Source of the DNA: Nocardioides sp.
GTDB lineage: Bacteria; Actinomycetota; Actinomycetes; Propionibacteriales; Nocardioidaceae
Assembly (NCBI RefSeq): GCF_030150155.1
Contig: NZ_JASLGR010000048.1
Location: 1-64,000 of the forward strand
Reading direction: 5' to 3'
DNA: 64,000 bases
The notes below the pieces were generated by a model. The model did not search any database and was not told where the DNA came from. It was given only the letters and a program-made list of their open reading frames with translations. The translations under genes and the position numbers were made by a program. Within the stretch, counting starts at the first letter, position 1; each line of letters starts with the position of its first letter. Below are positions 7,787 through 15,152 of this stretch, piece by piece.

Positions 7787-8179
7787 ACCGATCAGGTGCG
7801 TCAGGGACGCCGCCCAAGAAGGCGTATCCCACGATCTGTCAAGCGTGTGACGTTTTTGGGAGTCGACGTTGGGGTCAGTCGGGGAGGGGGCAGTGATAGC
7901 GGCTGGGCGGTTGGCCGACGGAGGATGGAGAGGTCTGTGGAGGCTGGCCGTGTATAGATGGGAGATGTCTCCCGTCTATGGAGAGGGTTGGTCCCCGCGC
8001 AGTCAGAGACTGCGGGCCCGATTCGGTTCCCCTGGCGTTGCCGGTGGGCCACCGGCACCGGTGCCGGAGGGCCTCCGGCACCGAGCGGCGCACCGGACGT
8101 GGCTGGCTCTCGCCGTGCACCTCCTGATTGAGAGAGCCGCGTGGCATCGAGGCTTCGTCGCGACCGCGAGGAGGGTGCC
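7787..8179. other. Non-coding leader of the excisionase, with palindrome (module copy A)
   Basis: No gene is supported. From about 8010 the sequence is repeated, diverged, at about 9310-9454. It includes the near-perfect palindrome GGTGCCGGAGG-g-CCTCCGGCACC at 8060-8082 and the block GAGAGAGCCGCGTGGCATCG before the excisionase. The duplicated stretch is part of an excisionase-integrase module and may contain its promoter or recombination-protein sites. Confidence 0.5.
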
Positions 8180-8377
8180 ATGTCCCATCACCTGACGATC
8201 ACGGACGCTTGCGATGAGTTGGGCGTCGCACGGTCGACGTTCTATGACTGGCGGGCCGCGAAGAAAGCGCCACGCTGCATCAAGCTGCCCAACGGCGGTC
8301 TTCGGATCCGCCGCGCCGATCTGGACCGCTGGCTTGAGGAGCACGAGGAGCCTGCGGACTCCGAGGGTCACGCATGA
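8180..8377 (+). CDS. Excisionase-like MerR/HTH_17 DNA-binding protein
   Basis: A 65-residue helix-turn-helix protein. LTITDACDELGVARSTFYDW is the helix-turn-helix and IRRADLDRWLEEHE the closing wing and helix of excisionase-family proteins. GAGGAGGG precedes the ATG at 8180, which fixes the start; the longer frame from 8141 has no such site. The stop overlaps the integrase start (ATGA at 8374), the usual xis-int coupling. It probably bound attachment sites to direct excision, but its partner integrase is truncated. Confidence 0.75.
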   Translation: MSHHLTITDACDELGVARSTFYDWRAAKKAPRCIKLPNGGLRIRRADLDRWLEEHEEPADSEGHA

Positions 8378-8583
8378 CCGCGCCGGACCTGTCGTACGAC
8401 GTCCGGATCTGGGACGTCGAGGTCCGCGCGGGAGCGAGGCGGACGACGTACCGCGTGCGCTGGTTCGTCGGGTCGGCCCGCTTCGCCGAGCAGTTTCACG
8501 ACGCGCAAGCTCGCGGACTCCTTCCGCGCGGGCCTCCTCCGGTCGGCCAGCCGGGGAGAATCGTTCGATCGCCGGTCGGGCGG
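8374..8583 (+). pseudogene. Tyrosine integrase N-terminal remnant
   Basis: It starts MTAPDLSYDVRIWDVEVRAG and continues TTYRVRWFVGSARFAEQFH, like the N-terminal SAM-like/arm-binding region of actinobacterial tyrosine integrases. After about codon 43 the frame shifts: the frame that continues the family (KLADSFRAGLL) is no longer the one from the start, and the catalytic domain is missing. A second remnant lies at 9495-9581. Inference from family architecture: it once catalysed integration at tRNA-Tyr. Confidence 0.7.
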
Positions 8584-8588
8584 TAGCA

Positions 8589-8735
8589 GCAGGCCACGAT
8601 CGGCTCCGGCTCTACACGAATGAAGCGATGGTCGAGAACCAGCGGCTGTACGGGAGGATCGGCTACGTCGAGACGCACCGAGCCTGCGAGAACGGGCTGA
8701 GGCGGATCTTCTACGTCAAGGCCTTGGATGGCTGA
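8589..8735 (+). pseudogene. GNAT acetyltransferase C-terminal fragment
   Basis: The frame encodes LRLYTNEAMVENQRLYGRIG followed by YVETHR and FYVKAL. This is the acetyl-CoA-binding end of a GNAT N-acetyltransferase (motif 'N.ram.lY.r.Gf'). There is no N-terminal part: it is joined directly to the integrase remnant. Its last 20 bases overlap the 3' end of the oppositely oriented toxin gene. It marks a deletion or recombination joint within the island. Confidence 0.65.
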
Positions 8736-9075
8736 TGAGGCTGCCGGCCGAGAGCTCGATGAGGTCGGAGTCGACGAAGCGTTCCTCGATCGCGACGATG
8801 TTCGCCTCAATCAGCGCCAGCAACTCCGAGTTGTTGATGTTGCCGGTCAGAACGCGGAAGAGTCGTCTCGGAGTGCCGCTGACCAGATGGCTGTTGAGAA
8901 AGTCGACGTCCTTGGTCACCACTATCCGGCTCTCGCGGTCAGCCAATGCCGCGATGTCGCTGTCGGGCGTCGCATTGCGTTTCGGCAGATCGAGGGTGTG
9001 AATCGCGTCGTGACCCAACTCGTTCAGCGCCCGAGCGAGTCGGCGCGGTAGCTGGGCATCGACCAGGAACTTCAC
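8716..9075 (-). CDS. DUF5615 (PIN-like) toxin of a toxin-antitoxin pair
   Basis: A 119-residue protein of the Mut7-C/DUF5615 PIN-like family: KFLVDAQLPRRLARALNELG at the N-terminus, PDSDIAALADRE in the middle and IVVTKDVDFL with the second acidic cluster. PIN-fold proteins are metal-dependent RNases, so the expected role is growth inhibition relieved by the antitoxin. The start overlaps the end of the DUF433 gene (ATGA at 9072), the standard order antitoxin-toxin. It probably stabilises the island. Nuclease activity is inferred from the family. Confidence 0.8.
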   Translation of the reverse strand: MKFLVDAQLPRRLARALNELGHDAIHTLDLPKRNATPDSDIAALADRESRIVVTKDVDFLNSHLVSGTPRRLFRVLTGNINNSELLALIEANIVAIEERFVDSDLIELSAGSLISHPRP

Positions 9076-9302
9076 GCGGCGCCGAGAGGCTCGATGTGAC
9101 CGCGAGTTGTCATGGCACCGAACTCCAGGGCAGCCAGGAGGTCGTCACGCTCCAGATCCTCGTAGTCGTCGAGAATCTCCTCGAACGTCATCCCGGAGGA
9201 GAGCAGGTCGAGCAGCATCGAGACCGGGTAGCGCAGGCCACGGACCACGGGCTGGCCGTGGCAGATGTCCGGGTTCGAAGTGATGCGGTCCAAGCGGGTC
9301 AC
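9072..9302 (-). CDS. DUF433 antitoxin
   Basis: A 76-residue protein with the DUF433 signature (ITSNPDICHGQPVVRGLRYP, then LSSGMTFEEILDDYEDLERD). It has a helix-turn-helix-like fold and is typically the antitoxin of a DUF5615 partner. Translation is coupled to the toxin by a 4-base overlap. The ATG at 9302 gives the normal family length. Probably autoregulatory. Confidence 0.8.
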   Translation of the reverse strand: MTRLDRITSNPDICHGQPVVRGLRYPVSMLLDLLSSGMTFEEILDDYEDLERDDLLAALEFGAMTTRGHIEPLGAA

Positions 9303-9309
9303 GTGAACA

Positions 9310-9581
9310 TCGTAGGCCGGATTTCGTTCCCCTGCCGGTGCCGGAGGCCCTCCGGCACGGAGTGGTGGGCCGGACGCGGCTGGCTTCCGCGGTACACCTC
9401 CCGTTTGAGAGAGCGACGTGCCACGGAGGCTTCGTCACGACCGAGGAGGGTGCCATGTCCGATCACCTGACGATCACGGACGCCTGCCACGAGCATGACC
9501 GCGCCGGACCTGTCGTACGACGTCCGGATCTAGGACGTCGAGGTCCGCGTGGGAGCGAGGCGGACGACGTACCGCGTGCGG
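9310..9581 (+). pseudogene. Second excisionase-integrase remnant (module copy B)
   Basis: A diverged, deleted copy of 8010-8464. It keeps the GC palindrome (GGTGCCGGAGGCCCTCCGGC), the GAGGAGGG ribosome site, 13 codons of excisionase from 9455 (MSDHLTITDAC), then jumps to the integrase start at 9495. The integrase part has a TAG stop at 9531 after MTAPDLSYDVRI and is fused near 9580 to a fragment of the peroxidase gene. It shows that at least two related elements inserted at this tRNA gene. Confidence 0.8.
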
Positions 9582-9717
9582 TGACGAGGAGATGCTGCGG
9601 CGGATGTTCGTGGTCCGCCGGGCACCACCGCCCAGGCGGGCTGCCTCTTCTTCGCCCCGACGGTCGACTTCCTCGACGGGCTCAGTACCGACGTCAGTGA
9701 TCCGAGTCGGGGGTGAA
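9577..9717 (+). pseudogene. Decayed duplicate of the peroxidase gene 3' end
   Basis: Homologous to 4083-4251 with a 1-base, a 4-base and a 24-base deletion plus a few substitutions, ending at the same stop codon and repeat. The 24-base deletion lies between short CCACCG repeats. It is too short and frameshifted to be functional. Its presence inside the island next to the right tRNA copy means that the element brought along DNA that normally flanks tRNA-Tyr. Confidence 0.85.
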
Positions 9718-9886
9718 CCCGGAAGTCGGTGGTGGTGAACCCGGAAGTGGGTGGTGGTGAACCCGGAAGTCGGTGGTGGTGAACCCGGAAGTGGGTGGTG
9801 GTGAACCCGGAAGTGGGTGGTGGTGAACCCGGAAGTGGGTGGTGGTGAACCCGGATCTGGGTGGTGGTGAACCCGGAAGTGGGAAC
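9710..9886. repeat. 22-bp tandem repeat array, eight copies
   Basis: GAACCCGGAA cores (one copy GAACCCGGAT) start at 9715, 9737, 9759, 9781, 9803, 9825, 9847 and 9869, an exact 22-base period. The homologous left array at 4250 has three copies, so the array has changed in copy number since duplication. Confidence 0.9.
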
Positions 9887-9889
9887 GAC

Positions 9890-9918
9890 GAAGGCCCCCG
9901 ACAGAGTCGAGGGCCTTC
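9890..9918. terminator. Terminator of tRNA-Tyr
   Basis: GAAGGCCCCCGAC / GTCGAGGGCCTTC hairpin immediately downstream (minus strand) of tRNA-Tyr. It is identical to the one at 4315-4343. Confidence 0.7.
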
Positions 9919-9929
9919 GGTTTCCCGTG

Positions 9930-10010
9930 TGGCGGGTGAAGGATTCGAACCTTCGAAGCTTTCGCGACGGATTTACAGTCCGCTCCCATTGGCCGCTCGG
10001 GCAACCCGCC
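9930..10010 (-). tRNA. tRNA-Tyr (anticodon GUA)
   Basis: The reverse strand reads GGCGGGT...ACCCGCC-A with a seven-base acceptor stem. It has anticodon GTA in CTGTAAA, a long variable arm (CGCGAAAGC) and the T-loop GTTCGAATC. CCA is not encoded. The gene is intact because the island supplies the 3' half (9930-9982) and the chromosome the 5' half (9983-10010). Confidence 0.95.
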
Positions 10011-10116
10011 TGGGATGTCTCCGGTGAACCGGACGACTCGGGAACGATAGCGCAGGGGAGTGGCGGAGTGAAAAACGGCGGTCGTCCCGGTGCGCGAGGG
10101 GGTGGAACGGCCCGGC

Positions 10117-10854
10117 TCAGGGCAGCGCGACGGGCTCGGGAGGGACCGCCGCATACGCCTCCCGCAGTACGTCGACACGACCAGCGAACGCCACCGAGCC
10201 GATCGACGCGATCGGGTGCACGCCCCGCCCGGACCCCAGCGCGGCCGCCGCGGTGAACCCCTCCAGGTCGGAGGCCGTGACGATGCGATGCTCGATCGGT
10301 ACCCGGGCCCCGACCAGGGCGACGGTGACGCTGGGCAGCACCGGACCGGCGGGGGTCACCCAGGTGCCGTCGGGGCGGCCCAGCACGAGGGACCAGGTGG
10401 TGCCCTCGGTGAGCGTGCCATCGGCGGTGAGCATCACGGCATCGTCGTACCCCGCCGCGATCGCGGTGTCCCGGAGCGCGAACTCCGGGGCGGTCGCGGT
10501 GTGCTTCATCGTCGGGCGCATCCGGTCGTGGCGCAGGGCGGCTACCCGGAGCGGGTGCGCCGACGGGGTGAGTCCGCGGGAGGTCACCTCGGCCTGTAGG
10601 GAGGCCGACTCGACGGCCAGCCGCACCAGGTGCGGCAGCGCCAGGCCGGACTCGGCCACCCCGCGATGCAGGGCGGTCGCCATCGCCGAGACCGCCACCG
10701 ACGACCCGTACAAGGCCCGGGTGTCGCGCTGCAGCCGCTCGACGTGCAGCCCCCAGCCCCGCACCCCGATCCCGTCACCACAGGGCAGGGCCTCGACGCG
10801 CACCGTGGTGAAGCAGCCATACTTCGGGGCAGCGTCCGCAGTCGTCTCGCTCAT
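10117..10854 (-). CDS. pabC: Aminodeoxychorismate lyase-like class IV aminotransferase
   Basis: A PLP enzyme of 245 residues and fold type IV. It should cleave 4-amino-4-deoxychorismate to p-aminobenzoate and pyruvate for folate synthesis. The sequence has the class IV blocks GWGLHVERLQRD, GYDDAVMLTADGTLTEGTTW and the C-terminal PIASIGSVAF. The ATG at 10854 lies only 25 bases from the divergent pabA start, so the two share a short regulatory region. Class IV enzymes also include branched-chain and D-amino acid transaminases; the adjacency to pabA-pabB decides for PabC. Confidence 0.8.
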   Translation of the reverse strand: MSETTADAAPKYGCFTTVRVEALPCGDGIGVRGWGLHVERLQRDTRALYGSSVAVSAMATALHRGVAESGLALPHLVRLAVESASLQAEVTSRGLTPSAHPLRVAALRHDRMRPTMKHTATAPEFALRDTAIAAGYDDAVMLTADGTLTEGTTWSLVLGRPDGTWVTPAGPVLPSVTVALVGARVPIEHRIVTASDLEGFTAAAALGSGRGVHPIASIGSVAFAGRVDVLREAYAAVPPEPVALP

Positions 10855-10878
10855 CGCCCTCGCATAGTAGGTCCCCGC

Positions 10879-11475
10879 GTGCCCCGCAGTCTCCGTGTCG
10901 TCGTGGTGGACAACCACGACTCCTACACGTTCAACCTCACCGCACTGCTCCAGGTAGCCGGCGCAGCGGTCGAGGTCGTGCGCAACGACGACCCGACCCT
11001 GGACGCCCTCGGCGCCGACGACCTCGACGCCCTGGTGATCTCCCCGGGACCGGGCACGCCGCTGCGTGCCGCCGACGTCGGCCGGCTGCCCGACCTGCTC
11101 GACCGGCTGCCGAGCACCCCGATCCTCGGCGTCTGCCTCGGCCACCAGCTGCTCGCCCACCACCTCGGCGCCACGATCGAGCAGATCGCGCCGCACCACG
11201 GCCACCTCTCGACGGTCAGCCACGACGGCACCGGGCTGTTCGCGGGACTGCCGACGCCGTTCACCGCGACGCGCTACCACTCCCTGACGGTCTCGGCCGT
11301 CGACCTGCCCCCGGCCCTGCGGATCACCGCCCGCGCCGAGGACGGCGTCGTGATGGGCCTCGCGGTCGACGGACGCCCCTGGCACGGCGTCCAGTTCCAC
11401 CCCGAGTCCGTCGCCAGCCAGTACGGCGACCGGCTGGTCGAGTCCTTCCTGCGTTCGGTAACGAGGACGGCATGA
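10879..11475 (+). CDS. pabA: Aminodeoxychorismate/anthranilate synthase glutamine amidotransferase
   Basis: A 198-residue class I glutamine amidotransferase that supplies ammonia to PabB. It starts LRVVVVDNHDSYTFNL, as the family does. It has PGPGTP, the nucleophile Cys in GVCLGHQLL, and the His/Glu pair in VQFHPES. The GTG at 10879 was chosen because the conserved N-terminus follows at once. It overlaps pabB by ATGA at 11472, so the two are co-translated. Whether it also serves tryptophan synthesis (TrpG) cannot be told, but pabB and pabC neighbours favour folate. Confidence 0.88.
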   Translation: MPRSLRVVVVDNHDSYTFNLTALLQVAGAAVEVVRNDDPTLDALGADDLDALVISPGPGTPLRAADVGRLPDLLDRLPSTPILGVCLGHQLLAHHLGATIEQIAPHHGHLSTVSHDGTGLFAGLPTPFTATRYHSLTVSAVDLPPALRITARAEDGVVMGLAVDGRPWHGVQFHPESVASQYGDRLVESFLRSVTRTA

Positions 11476-12758
11476 TCGAGGACCTCTTCGCTCGCGAGCT
11501 GGGCGATGCCGCCGACGCGTTCTGGGTCGACCGGCCCGATGGCAGCGCCCTGCTCGGCTCGGCCGACCGCGTGGCGACGTACGACGTCGGCGACGGGGTC
11601 CGGATCGACGGCGTCCTCGTCGCCGAGGACCTGTGGACGTGGCTGGCCGGGCTGGATCCGGGGGAGACCTGGGTCGGCTATCTCGGGTACGGCGTCAAGG
11701 CGATCACCCGCGGCGGCGTGCCGCATCCTCGGCCGAGCCGGACCCCCGATGCGCTCTGGATGCGGGCTGACCGGCTGATCGAGGTGCCCGCGGCCGCCGC
11801 GAGCGCCCAGGCCGTCCCGATCGCCCAGCCTGTCCCGATCGCCCAGCCCGCCCAGACCTCCCGGACTTCCCAGGCCCCCCTGCCCTCCACCCCGAAGACC
11901 GACGTCTCCTCACGCGACCGGACCGGCTACCTCGCCGACATCGCGACGATCGTCGGGCACCTGGCGCGGGGCGAGACCTACGAGGTCTGTCTGACCCGGA
12001 CCGTGAGCACCGCAGCGCCCCGGGACCCGCTCGCCCTGTTCACCACCATGCGCGCCACGATGCCGACCGGGCGGTCGGTCTACCTGCGCCACGGCGACCT
12101 GGCGATCTGCTCGGCGACGCCCGAGGAGTTCCTCACCGTCACCCCCGACCGGACCGTCACCTCCAGTCCGATCAAGGGCACAGCGGCGCGCCACCACGAC
12201 GACCCCGACGCCGACGCCGCCGCAGCGCAGCGGCTCACCACCGACCCCAAGACCCGGGCCGAGAACCTGATGATCGTCGACCTGGTCCGCAACGACCTGC
12301 ACCAGGTCTGCGAGCCGGGCTCGGTACGGGTGCCGCGCTTCCTCGCCGTCGAGTCCTACCCGACGGTGCACCAGCTCGTCTCCACCGTCGTCGGTCGACT
12401 CAGCCCGGGGCTGACCCGGGTCGACGCGATCCGTGCCGCCTTCCCGCCGGGGTCGATGACCGGTGCGCCGAAGGAGCGCACCATGCAGATCATCGACGCC
12501 CTCGAACCGGTCGCCCGCGGCGTCTACTCCGGCGCGATCGGGGTGCTGGGTGCCGATGGGGGCGCCGACCTGCGGGTCGTGATCCGCACCGCCGTCGTCG
12601 ACGGCGCGACGGGCGAGGTCACCGTCGGCACCGGTGGCGCGATCGTGTGGGCCTCCGACCCGGCCGAGGAGTGGGCCGAGACCGAGCTCAAGGCCGACGC
12701 CGTGCTCCGCGCGGTCGCCGCCTGCGCAGCGCTCAGACCTGAGGGCGGTGCATCCTGA
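11472..12758 (+). CDS. pabB: Aminodeoxychorismate synthase component I
   Basis: A 428-residue chorismate-binding enzyme. It converts chorismate plus ammonia to 4-amino-4-deoxychorismate. The C-terminal domain carries TSSPIKGTAAR, whose Lys is the PabB nucleophile (anthranilate synthases have Ala there). It also has ENLMIVDLVRNDL, FPPGSMTGAPK and GVYSGAIG. Between the N- and C-terminal domains is a Pro/Gln/Ala linker (about 113-143) with VPIAQP twice in tandem. It starts within the pabA stop. The last 26 bases overlap the convergent flavin reductase gene. Confidence 0.9.
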   Translation: MIEDLFARELGDAADAFWVDRPDGSALLGSADRVATYDVGDGVRIDGVLVAEDLWTWLAGLDPGETWVGYLGYGVKAITRGGVPHPRPSRTPDALWMRADRLIEVPAAAASAQAVPIAQPVPIAQPAQTSRTSQAPLPSTPKTDVSSRDRTGYLADIATIVGHLARGETYEVCLTRTVSTAAPRDPLALFTTMRATMPTGRSVYLRHGDLAICSATPEEFLTVTPDRTVTSSPIKGTAARHHDDPDADAAAAQRLTTDPKTRAENLMIVDLVRNDLHQVCEPGSVRVPRFLAVESYPTVHQLVSTVVGRLSPGLTRVDAIRAAFPPGSMTGAPKERTMQIIDALEPVARGVYSGAIGVLGADGGADLRVVIRTAVVDGATGEVTVGTGGAIVWASDPAEEWAETELKADAVLRAVAACAALRPEGGAS

Positions 12759-13350
12759 ACAGCTGCTCGGCCCCGATCGTGTAGTAGTCCGCCGGCCCGC
12801 CACCGCGCAGCACCGGCTCGCCGGCGACGGTGCTGTACGACCCGTCGACCAGCAACGCGGAGTCGATGTGGACCCCGACCACCTCGCCGAGCACCAGCCA
12901 GGTGTCGGTCGCGACGCCGTCGGCGCTGGTCAGCTGCAGGATCTGCGAACGGCGGCACTCGAAGACCACCCCGGCCTCGGCCACGTGCGGCGCCCCGACC
13001 ACCGTGGAGGCGCCCGCGGTCAGGGCGGCGAGGTCGAACTCGTCGACCGCGCTGTCGACCATCGCCGAGGTGGTGTTCATCTGCTCGGCCAGCGGCCGGC
13101 TGACCAGGTTCCAGCAGAACTCCTCGGTCGCCTCGATGTTCGTCACCGAGTCCTTGTGTCCGAGGCTGGCGAACCCGACGATCGGCGGCGTGTAGTTGAA
13201 GGCGTTGAAGAAGCTGTACGGCGCCAGGTTGCGCACCCCCGAACCCGAGACGGTCGAGATCCATCCGATCGGTCGCGGGCCGACGATCGCGTTGAACGGA
13301 TCATGGGCCAGGCCGTGCCCGCGGGCCGGTTCGTAGAAGTGCCGTGCCAT
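12733..13350 (-). CDS. Flavin reductase-like FMN-binding protein
   Basis: A 205-residue split-barrel protein of the flavin reductase/DIM6-NTAB family. It shows [14 protein letters not shown] and [20 protein letters not shown], the FMN-binding block, and FEC.RSQILQL. It probably binds FMN and works with an unknown monooxygenase or reductase. The ATG at 13350 has GAGGGC close upstream. It converges on pabB with a 26-base overlap. No partner gene is adjacent, so the substrate is unknown. Confidence 0.8.
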   Translation of the reverse strand: MARHFYEPARGHGLAHDPFNAIVGPRPIGWISTVSGSGVRNLAPYSFFNAFNYTPPIVGFASLGHKDSVTNIEATEEFCWNLVSRPLAEQMNTTSAMVDSAVDEFDLAALTAGASTVVGAPHVAEAGVVFECRRSQILQLTSADGVATDTWLVLGEVVGVHIDSALLVDGSYSTVAGEPVLRGGGPADYYTIGAEQLFRMHRPQV

Positions 13351-13430
13351 GCCCTCAGCCTAGGCTCGCGTGCCCCCCACCGGCCGGTCGGTGCTGGCCG
13401 CGCGTGGCGGCGTACGGAACAATGGGGGTC

Positions 13431-13922
13431 ATGGCTGAATCCTCCTTCGACATCGTGAGCAAGCTCGACCGCCAGGAGGTCGACAACGCGCTCAGCCAGG
13501 CGGCGCGTGAGGTCACCACCCGGTTCGACTTCAAGGGCACCGGCGCCTCGATCGAGTGGAAGGGCGAGACCCAGATCGAGATCACCGCGTCGGCCGACGA
13601 CCGCGCGAGCGCCGTGCTGAGCGTCTTCCAGGACAAGCTGATCAAGCGCAACCAGTCCCTGAAGATCCTCGACGCCTCCGAGCCGCGCCAGTCCGGCCAG
13701 CAGTCCAAGATCGACATCTCGCTCAAGGAGGGGATCACGACGGAGAACGCGAAGAAGATCTCCAAGCTGATCCGCGACGAGGGCCCCAAGGGCGTCAAGG
13801 CTCAGATCCAGGGCGACGAGCTGCGGGTCTCCTCCAAGAGCCGCGACGACCTCCAGGCCGTCCAGACGCTGGTCAAGGCGCAGGACTACGACTTCGCGGT
13901 GCAGTTCCAGAACTACCGCTGA
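13431..13922 (+). CDS. YajQ-family nucleotide-binding protein
   Basis: A 163-residue protein matching YajQ/DUF520 over its whole length: [31 protein letters not shown] and [21 protein letters not shown]. The fold is two RNP-like domains. Some homologues bind cyclic di-GMP or tRNA; the role here is not known. The second of two in-frame ATGs (13431, after GGGGGTC) gives the family N-terminus. It ends at a strong terminator and stands as a single-gene unit. Confidence 0.9.
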   Translation: MAESSFDIVSKLDRQEVDNALSQAAREVTTRFDFKGTGASIEWKGETQIEITASADDRASAVLSVFQDKLIKRNQSLKILDASEPRQSGQQSKIDISLKEGITTENAKKISKLIRDEGPKGVKAQIQGDELRVSSKSRDDLQAVQTLVKAQDYDFAVQFQNYR

Positions 13923-13936
13923 TCCGTCAGTAGGCC

Positions 13937-13975
13937 GACCCCGCACCGTCCCACGGTGCGGGGTCGCTTCGTTTT
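13937..13975 (+). terminator. Rho-independent terminator after yajQ
   Basis: GACCCCGCACCG-tccca-CGGTGCGGGGTC is a 12-bp perfect stem followed by GCTTCGTTTT. Confidence 0.9.
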
Positions 13976-14032
13976 CCACAGGCTCGGGTGCTGGCCCTGA
14001 CGGTGGGGTGGGGAGCGGGTTACCCTCGATCC

Positions 14033-14272
14033 ATGACAGCAGCTGAGGTGATCCGCGCGGCGATGGAGCTGTCGCCGGCCGAGCGCCAGGACGTCGCGCT
14101 CGCGTTGATGCGCAGCGTCGATGAGAGTGTCGACCTGGAGGAGGTCGCTGCTGCCTGGAGGACCGAGATCGGCGGCCGCATCGAAGCGCTGCGGGAGGGC
14201 CGGGCCACCTTGCTCAGCCGCGACGACCTCGATCGATTCCTGGACCAGCAGGGCACTCGGCGGGCCGTGTGA
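14033..14272 (+). CDS. Antitoxin, addiction-module component family
   Basis: A 79-residue helical protein (AEVIRAAMELSPAERQDVAL, then AAAWRTEIGGRIEALREGRA) of the 'putative addiction module component' family, which pairs with ParE/RelE toxins. The pattern 'W..Ei..Ri..l..G' near the C-terminus is typical. The ATG at 14033 gives a normal length. It overlaps the toxin by GTGTGA at 14269. It probably neutralises the toxin and represses its own promoter. Confidence 0.75.
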   Translation: MTAAEVIRAAMELSPAERQDVALALMRSVDESVDLEEVAAAWRTEIGGRIEALREGRATLLSRDDLDRFLDQQGTRRAV

Positions 14273-14601
14273 CGCTCACGCTTGCGGTCCAGGCGGAGGC
14301 CGCGGCGGAGGTCCGCGATGCCATCGCCTGGTTCGACAAGGGGGCCCAGGGACGGGGCCAGGTCTTCAGGTCGGCGTTCAACGACGTCGTGGACCGGTGC
14401 TTGCTGTGGCCCGAGTCGGCCCCGGTCTACGGGATCGATGCGGGGGAGGTCATCGTGCGGTCGGCCGGTGTTCCGGGGTTCGGCTATGCCATCGTCTACC
14501 TCGTCGAGGGCGACGTTCTCTACGTCGTCGCGCTGGCCCACCAGCGGCGGCGGCCGGGCTACTGGCAGGCGCGGCTCAGCCCTGACTCCCGCGAGCGTTG
14601 A
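14269..14601 (+). CDS. ParE/RelE-family toxin
   Basis: A 110-residue protein with LAVQAEAAAEVRDAIAWFD at the N-terminus and VVALAHQRRRPGYWQARL at the C-terminus, the ParE/RelE fold signature (H..R.pgyW..R). It starts with GTG inside the antitoxin stop, so expression is coupled. ParE members poison gyrase and RelE members cleave mRNA; the sequence alone does not separate these. No mobile element is adjacent. Confidence 0.75.
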   Translation: MTLTLAVQAEAAAEVRDAIAWFDKGAQGRGQVFRSAFNDVVDRCLLWPESAPVYGIDAGEVIVRSAGVPGFGYAIVYLVEGDVLYVVALAHQRRRPGYWQARLSPDSRER

Positions 14602-14654
14602 TCGGCCGGCGCGCCGTGAGCCGCCTCTTTGACCCTCTGGCTAGGTTCGTCGAG

Positions 14655-15152
14655 GTGAAGACCCTCGCCCTCGCTGTCGTGTCGGTGACCGCCGCCCTGG
14701 CTTGCACCGGCTGCGGTGGAGGCAGTGCTGCGGTGGCGACGACGTCGGCGACCTGCCACATCGGCGGAGAGGTCGATGCGGACGTGACGTTGGCGCAGAG
14801 CCCGTCGGGGCTGAGCGTCTCCTACGCCGGGAAGGCGTTGCCGGAGACGGGGGAGGTGCTCTACCTGGTCTCGGTGGACAACAAGCTCGGTGACGAGGTC
14901 CAGCTCGGGGTGCGTTTGAGCGGCGGCAAGGAAGACGGCACCTACGTCTTCGATCCGGGCCAGGACGAGATCAAGGACGTCGCCACTCCGGCGACCGTCT
15001 CGGCGACCTCGATCACGGCGTCCTACCCGCATGCCCGGCTGAGCTCGTTGAAGGACCACGGCGGGGTGAAGACGTGGGCCGCGAGCGTGATGGTGGGCCA
15101 GAACGAGGTCACGTGTGACGGCGGCGACGCGCAGGGGTCGCGCCGGTTCTAG
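14655..15152 (+). CDS. Hypothetical secreted lipoprotein
   Basis: A 165-residue protein with a signal peptide (KTLALAVVSVTAALACTGCGG) whose Ala-Leu-Ala-Cys or the next Cys could be lipidated. The mature part is beta-rich and acidic, followed by a short Cys pair (Cys near SATCHIGG and Cys near EVTCDGG) that could form a disulphide. No family recognised. The GTG at 14655 was chosen because the signal peptide begins there. Start and lipobox are uncertain. Confidence 0.5.
   Translation: MKTLALAVVSVTAALACTGCGGGSAAVATTSATCHIGGEVDADVTLAQSPSGLSVSYAGKALPETGEVLYLVSVDNKLGDEVQLGVRLSGGKEDGTYVFDPGQDEIKDVATPATVSATSITASYPHARLSSLKDHGGVKTWAASVMVGQNEVTCDGGDAQGSRRF

Larger units (their letters stand above)
4408..9982. 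mobile_element. Decayed integrative genomic island at tRNA-Tyr
   Basis: The segment is bounded by a 123-bp perfect direct repeat (4285-4407 and 9860-9982, offset 5,575). The right copy rebuilds a complete tRNA-Tyr; the left copy is a half tRNA. Inside are an excisionase, two truncated integrases, a reverse transcriptase, a toxin-antitoxin pair and gene fragments, with lower GC over the reverse transcriptase. No intact integrase is present, so the island cannot excise itself; homologous recombination between the repeats could still delete it. Confidence 0.85.

Noticed and set aside
9338..9700. Frame starting in module copy B as a novel protein
   Set aside because: It merely reads through excisionase, integrase and peroxidase fragments in a mixed frame.
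9710..9886. Possible CRISPR array
   Set aside because: The 22-base units are directly adjacent with no unique spacers, and there are no cas genes.
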